Shown: positions 10,861-13,495 of the stretch, piece by piece
Numbering within the stretch: position 1 is the stretch's first letter
How the letters are laid out: each line of letters opens with the position of its first letter
Origin: an uncultured Collinsella sp.
Lineage (GTDB): Bacteria; Actinomycetota; Coriobacteriia; Coriobacteriales; Coriobacteriaceae
NCBI GenBank assembly: GCA_902496775.1
Contig: CABVCF010000052.1
Span: forward strand, 1-13,495
Length of the DNA: 13,495 nt
Direction of reading: 5' to 3'
Program-made: the position numbers and the translations under genes
The notes under the pieces: generated by a model
The model's input: the letters and a program-made list of their open reading frames with translations, nothing else
What the model was told of the DNA's origin: nothing
Databases searched by the model: none

Positions 10861-13161
10861 TTACTCGGCAGCGGCCTTGAACTTGTTGTAGTTGATCAGG
10901 CAGCCGGCCTTGACGATGGCACGCTCCTCTGCCGTCATGTCGGCAATGTAGAGCTCAATCTGCTCGACCGTGCCGTCGGCGCGCACCACGTAGGCGGCGA
11001 TGCCCTTTAGGTCGCCATCGAGCGCGGCGCGGATACCCGGCACAAAGACGTAGTCGCCCACCTCAAAGTTAGGCTCGGCCTCCATCTGGAAGGGCACCAT
11101 GCCCCAGTTCATCACGTTGGAGCGATAGCGCTTGGTGGCGTACTCGTGGACGATGTTGGCCAGACCGCCAATTACGCGCTGGCAGCTCGCAGCCTGCTCG
11201 CGGGCAGAACCGTCACCGGGCTTCTTGGCATAGAGCATGGAGCCGTACTCGGTCGCCTTGGCATCTGCCGCGACGCCCGCGCCGGCCAGCGCCTCAAACA
11301 CGCCCGCAAGCTCGACATCGAGTGCCGCCAGGTTGCCTGCGGCCTCGCCGGCAACGCGGCGCTTCTCCACGGCGTCGACCTCCTTGGAACGACCCACGTA
11401 GGCCGGGTCGCGACGGCTGAGCGTAAACTCGGCCAGGCCCAGCGGGTTGGAGCGGAAGGAGCTCGTCTCACCCGAGGGAATGAGCTCGTCAGTCGTGGTG
11501 ACCGGGTCCATGATCTTGGAGCACACCTTGAGCAGGATATCGTCGCTGAGAGGTTCCATCGCGGGCCACGGCTTGATGTTGGGGCCTTCGACCAGCTCGT
11601 CGGCAGGCTCCGCCTTGCCAAAGCCCCAGTACACGCGCTTTTTGTACGGCGCGTCGTCAAAGGTGTACTCGCAGGCCTCGTCCCAAGTCTCCTCGGGCAG
11701 ATCGGTCGCCGGCGTCAGGACGCCGCCGTTGGCAGCCGTCGCCGCAATGGAGCGAGCGTCCATCAGGGCCACGGCGCTCAGCTGGCCATTGCCCGGCTTG
11801 GAACCCTCGCGGTTGGGGAAGTTGCGCGTGGTGTGGCGGATGGACAGGCCGTTGTTGGCGGGTGTGTCGCCGGCGCCGAAGCACGGGCCGCAGAATGCCG
11901 TGCGCACGATCGCGCCGGCCTCCATAAGGTCGTAGATATAGCCGCGGCGTGTAAGCTCGAGTGCCACGGGCTGGCTCGTGGGGTAGACCGACAGCGAGAA
12001 CTCGCCGCAGCCGGTGTTGGCGCCCTTGAGCACGCGGGCAGCCTGGACCACGGAGTCGTAGTTGCCGCCCGAGCAGCCGGCGATAACGCCCTGCTGCACG
12101 TGCAGTTTGCCGTCGACGATCTTGTCGAGCAGGCTAAAGTGCGTCTTGCCCTCGCCGATCTTGGCGGCCTCGAGCTCCACCTCGTGAAGGATGTCCTCGA
12201 GGTTTTCGCTGAGCTCGTCAATCTCGAAGCCGTTGGAAGGATGGAACGGCAGCGCGATCATGGGCTTGATGCTCGACAGATCGACCTCGACGCAACCGTC
12301 GTAGTAGGCGACATCGGCGGGCTTGAGCTCGCGGTAGTCGTCGCCGCGGCCGTGCATGGTCAAAAACGCGTGCGTGTCCTCGTCGGTGGCCCAGATGCTC
12401 GACAGACAGGTGGTCTCGGTGGTCATGACGTCGACGCCGTTACGGTAGTCGGTCGTCATGCTCGCGATGCCGGGGCCCACAAACTCCATGACCTTGTTCT
12501 TAACGTAGCCCTTGGCAAAGACGGCGCGGATGATGGCGAGCGCCACATCGTGCGGACCGACGCCGGGGCGCGGGGCGCCCGTGAGATAGATGGCGACAAC
12601 GCCGGGATAGGCAACATCGTAGGTGTCACGCAGCAGCTGCTTTGCCAGCTCGCCGCCGCCCTCGCCCACGGCCATGGTGCCCAGGGCGCCGTAGCGGGTG
12701 TGCGAGTCGGAGCCCAAGATCATCTTGCCGCAACCGGCGAAGTTCTCACGCATAAAGGAGTGGATGACGGCGATGTGCGGCGGGACGAAGATGCCGCCGT
12801 ACTTCTTGGCCGCGGAAAGGCCAAAGACGTGGTCGTCCTCGTTGATGGTGCCGCCCACGGCGCACAGCGAGTTATGGCAGTTGGTGAGCACGTAGGGCAG
12901 CGGGAACTGTTCCATGCCCGAGGCGCGCGCCGTCTGGATGATGCCAACAAAGGTGATGTCGTGGCTCGCCATGGCATCGAAGCGAATCTTGAGCGCCTCG
13001 GAATCTCCGGACGTATTGTGTGCCTGGAGGATCGAATACGCGATGGTGCCACGCTTGGCATCCTCGGGTGTCTGCGTAATACCGTGCTCGGCAGCCTCGG
13101 CCGCAGGCACAATCTCGCTGCCGCCGCGCAGGTAGATGCCGTCCTCGTACAGCTTAACCAT
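10861..13161 (-). CDS. Aconitase-family hydratase, YbhJ-like
   Basis: A 766-residue aconitase-superfamily protein. Aconitases dehydrate and rehydrate hydroxy-tricarboxylic acids using a [4Fe-4S] cluster. The three cluster Cys are visible: Cys363 in AGCSGG, then Cys424 and Cys427 in FCGPCFGAGDTPANNG. Other family motifs are GSDSHTRYGALG (150-161) and TTRNFPNREGS (444-454). The C-terminal third is the swivel domain (MNWGMVPFQMEAEPNFEVGDYVFVPG). The N-terminus (LQAHNTSGD, YVLTNCHNSLCAVGG, FVPPHIAVIHSFMRE) looks like the E. coli YbhJ branch, whose substrate is not firmly known, so a citrate/isocitrate role is not assured. I chose ATG 13161 (GGGAG 5 nt upstream). Starts further upstream only add MYAMRPSLSG-type residues. 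It stands alone, with hairpins on both sides. Confidence 0.9.
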   Translation of the reverse strand: MVKLYEDGIYLRGGSEIVPAAEAAEHGITQTPEDAKRGTIAYSILQAHNTSGDSEALKIRFDAMASHDITFVGIIQTARASGMEQFPLPYVLTNCHNSLCAVGGTINEDDHVFGLSAAKKYGGIFVPPHIAVIHSFMRENFAGCGKMILGSDSHTRYGALGTMAVGEGGGELAKQLLRDTYDVAYPGVVAIYLTGAPRPGVGPHDVALAIIRAVFAKGYVKNKVMEFVGPGIASMTTDYRNGVDVMTTETTCLSSIWATDEDTHAFLTMHGRGDDYRELKPADVAYYDGCVEVDLSSIKPMIALPFHPSNGFEIDELSENLEDILHEVELEAAKIGEGKTHFSLLDKIVDGKLHVQQGVIAGCSGGNYDSVVQAARVLKGANTGCGEFSLSVYPTSQPVALELTRRGYIYDLMEAGAIVRTAFCGPCFGAGDTPANNGLSIRHTTRNFPNREGSKPGNGQLSAVALMDARSIAATAANGGVLTPATDLPEETWDEACEYTFDDAPYKKRVYWGFGKAEPADELVEGPNIKPWPAMEPLSDDILLKVCSKIMDPVTTTDELIPSGETSSFRSNPLGLAEFTLSRRDPAYVGRSKEVDAVEKRRVAGEAAGNLAALDVELAGVFEALAGAGVAADAKATEYGSMLYAKKPGDGSAREQAASCQRVIGGLANIVHEYATKRYRSNVMNWGMVPFQMEAEPNFEVGDYVFVPGIRAALDGDLKGIAAYVVRADGTVEQIELYIADMTAEERAIVKAGCLINYNKFKAAAE

Positions 13162-13176
13162 ACTGTCTCCCACTCT

Positions 13177-13193
13177 GCCCGAAAGGCTCGGGC
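13177..13193 (-). other. Leader hairpin upstream of the hydratase
   Basis: GCCCGA (13177-13182) and TCGGGC (13188-13193) form a 6-bp stem with a 5-nt loop, directly upstream of the GGGAG ribosome binding site of the hydratase. It may affect translation. It is too small to call a riboswitch. Confidence 0.4.
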
Positions 13194-13261
13194 GCATAGC
13201 ATACATTCGTTCAATATCGTGCCATAGAACGGTTGCGAGTGGGTTGCGAATCTACACGTTC

Positions 13262-13279
13262 ACTTTATCTCGGTAAAGT
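13262..13279. promoter_or_regulatory. Small palindrome upstream of the hydratase
   Basis: ACTTTA-tctcgg-TAAAGT is an 18-bp palindrome about 100 bp upstream of the hydratase start. The size and position fit an operator, but I know no regulator with this site and see no confident promoter next to it. Confidence 0.35.
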
Positions 13280-13318
13280 AAAGGACGAGCCGGGCGAGGG
13301 CTGGCAGATTTAGTGCAA

Positions 13319-13378
13319 GGTAGTCATTGGGGACGTTCTTAAACGACTAGTCAAACAAGAACGTCCCCAATGACTACC
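13319..13378. repeat. Perfect 22-bp hairpin, REP-like (GGGGACGTTCTT type)
   Basis: Arms 13319-13340 (starting GGTAGTCATTGGGGACGTTC) and 13357-13378 are perfect complements. The 16-nt loop itself holds the palindrome GACTAGTC. No T-tract follows. The GGGGACGTTCTT core recalls the GGGGACAGGC and GGGACTG cores of the other hairpins here, suggesting one broad class of repeat. Confidence 0.9.
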
Positions 13379-13449
13379 GCCGGAGCGAGGCAACGCCGCA
13401 GGTAGAGGACGGACAGCGAGCGACGTCCAGAGCGAACAAGTTGGCATGA

Positions 13450-13490
13450 AAAAGGCAAGGCATAGACCTTCTGGTCATGCCTTGCCTTTT
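13450..13490 (-). terminator. Bidirectional terminator, mainly for a gene to the right
   Basis: AAAAGGCAAGGCAT (13450-13463) pairs over 14 bp with ATGCCTTGCCTTTT (13477-13490), with an inner GACC/GGTC pair and a TTCT loop. On the minus strand the stem ends in TTTTT then CATG. On the plus strand it ends TTTTGAATG. The stronger tail is on the minus strand, implying a minus-strand gene beyond the right edge. Confidence 0.75.
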
Positions 13491-13495
13491 GAATG

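Noticed and set aside
10534..11010. Plus-strand ORF from hairpin H1' into the hydratase 3' end
   Set aside because: It reads through three hairpins and the antisense strand of the hydratase; composition is not protein-like.
11146..13227. 693-codon plus-strand ORF antisense to the hydratase
   Set aside because: Shadow of a GC-rich gene; the opposite strand has all aconitase motifs.

Overview
This window looks like chromosomal DNA from a gut Coriobacteriia, most likely Collinsella or a close relative. The basis is high GC, long spurious antisense ORFs in GC-rich genes, a DUF5692-like membrane protein behind a TetR regulator, a YbhJ-type aconitase-family hydratase, and membrane-anchored proteins of a style typical of Coriobacteria. 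No rRNA, tRNA, CRISPR array, phage gene or intact transposase was seen. The genus call is inference; no marker gene is present.

Layout, left to right. Positions 1-2050 hold a two-gene unit: a TetR regulator (205-867) and a polytopic membrane protein (931-1938). Two 15-bp palindromes sit before the regulator and a strong hairpin terminator (2006-2050) closes the unit. A single-pass membrane protein with a long acidic cytosolic N-terminus follows (2165-3667). Facing it is an AAA+ ATPase/DUF4143 protein (3741-5093, minus). Its perfect -10 box lies in the loop of a 24-nt inverted repeat. A gene-poor stretch (5163-5416) carries a 27-bp hairpin. Then come a small acidic protein (5417-5611, minus) and the disaggregase ClpB (5745-8372, minus), separated by an intrinsic terminator.

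The part richest in unexplained structure is 8551-10723. Two short single-pass membrane or secreted proteins of unknown function (8820-9491 minus, 9726-10394 plus) are interleaved with four co-oriented copies of a 33-nt palindromic element. Both sides are bounded by clusters of long hairpins built on ATCTGTAACA / TGTTACAGAT arms. The hairpin clusters are diverged direct repeats of each other. Two stem positions show compensatory changes. A perfect 42-nt direct repeat flanks the right-hand gene. This reads as a REP/BIME-like repeat island. No gene that could move it is present.

The window ends with an aconitase-family hydratase (10861-13161, minus). A 22-nt-arm inverted repeat lies beyond its 3' end and a perfect 22-bp hairpin upstream of it. 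The final hairpin (13450-13490) looks like a bidirectional terminator, mainly for a minus-strand gene to the right.

Functionally the genes are a mixture: stress proteostasis (ClpB), central metabolism or an orphan hydratase, one self-contained regulator/membrane-protein unit, and envelope proteins of unknown role. I see no multi-gene pathway. The novelty is in the repeats and in three or four uncharacterised membrane proteins.
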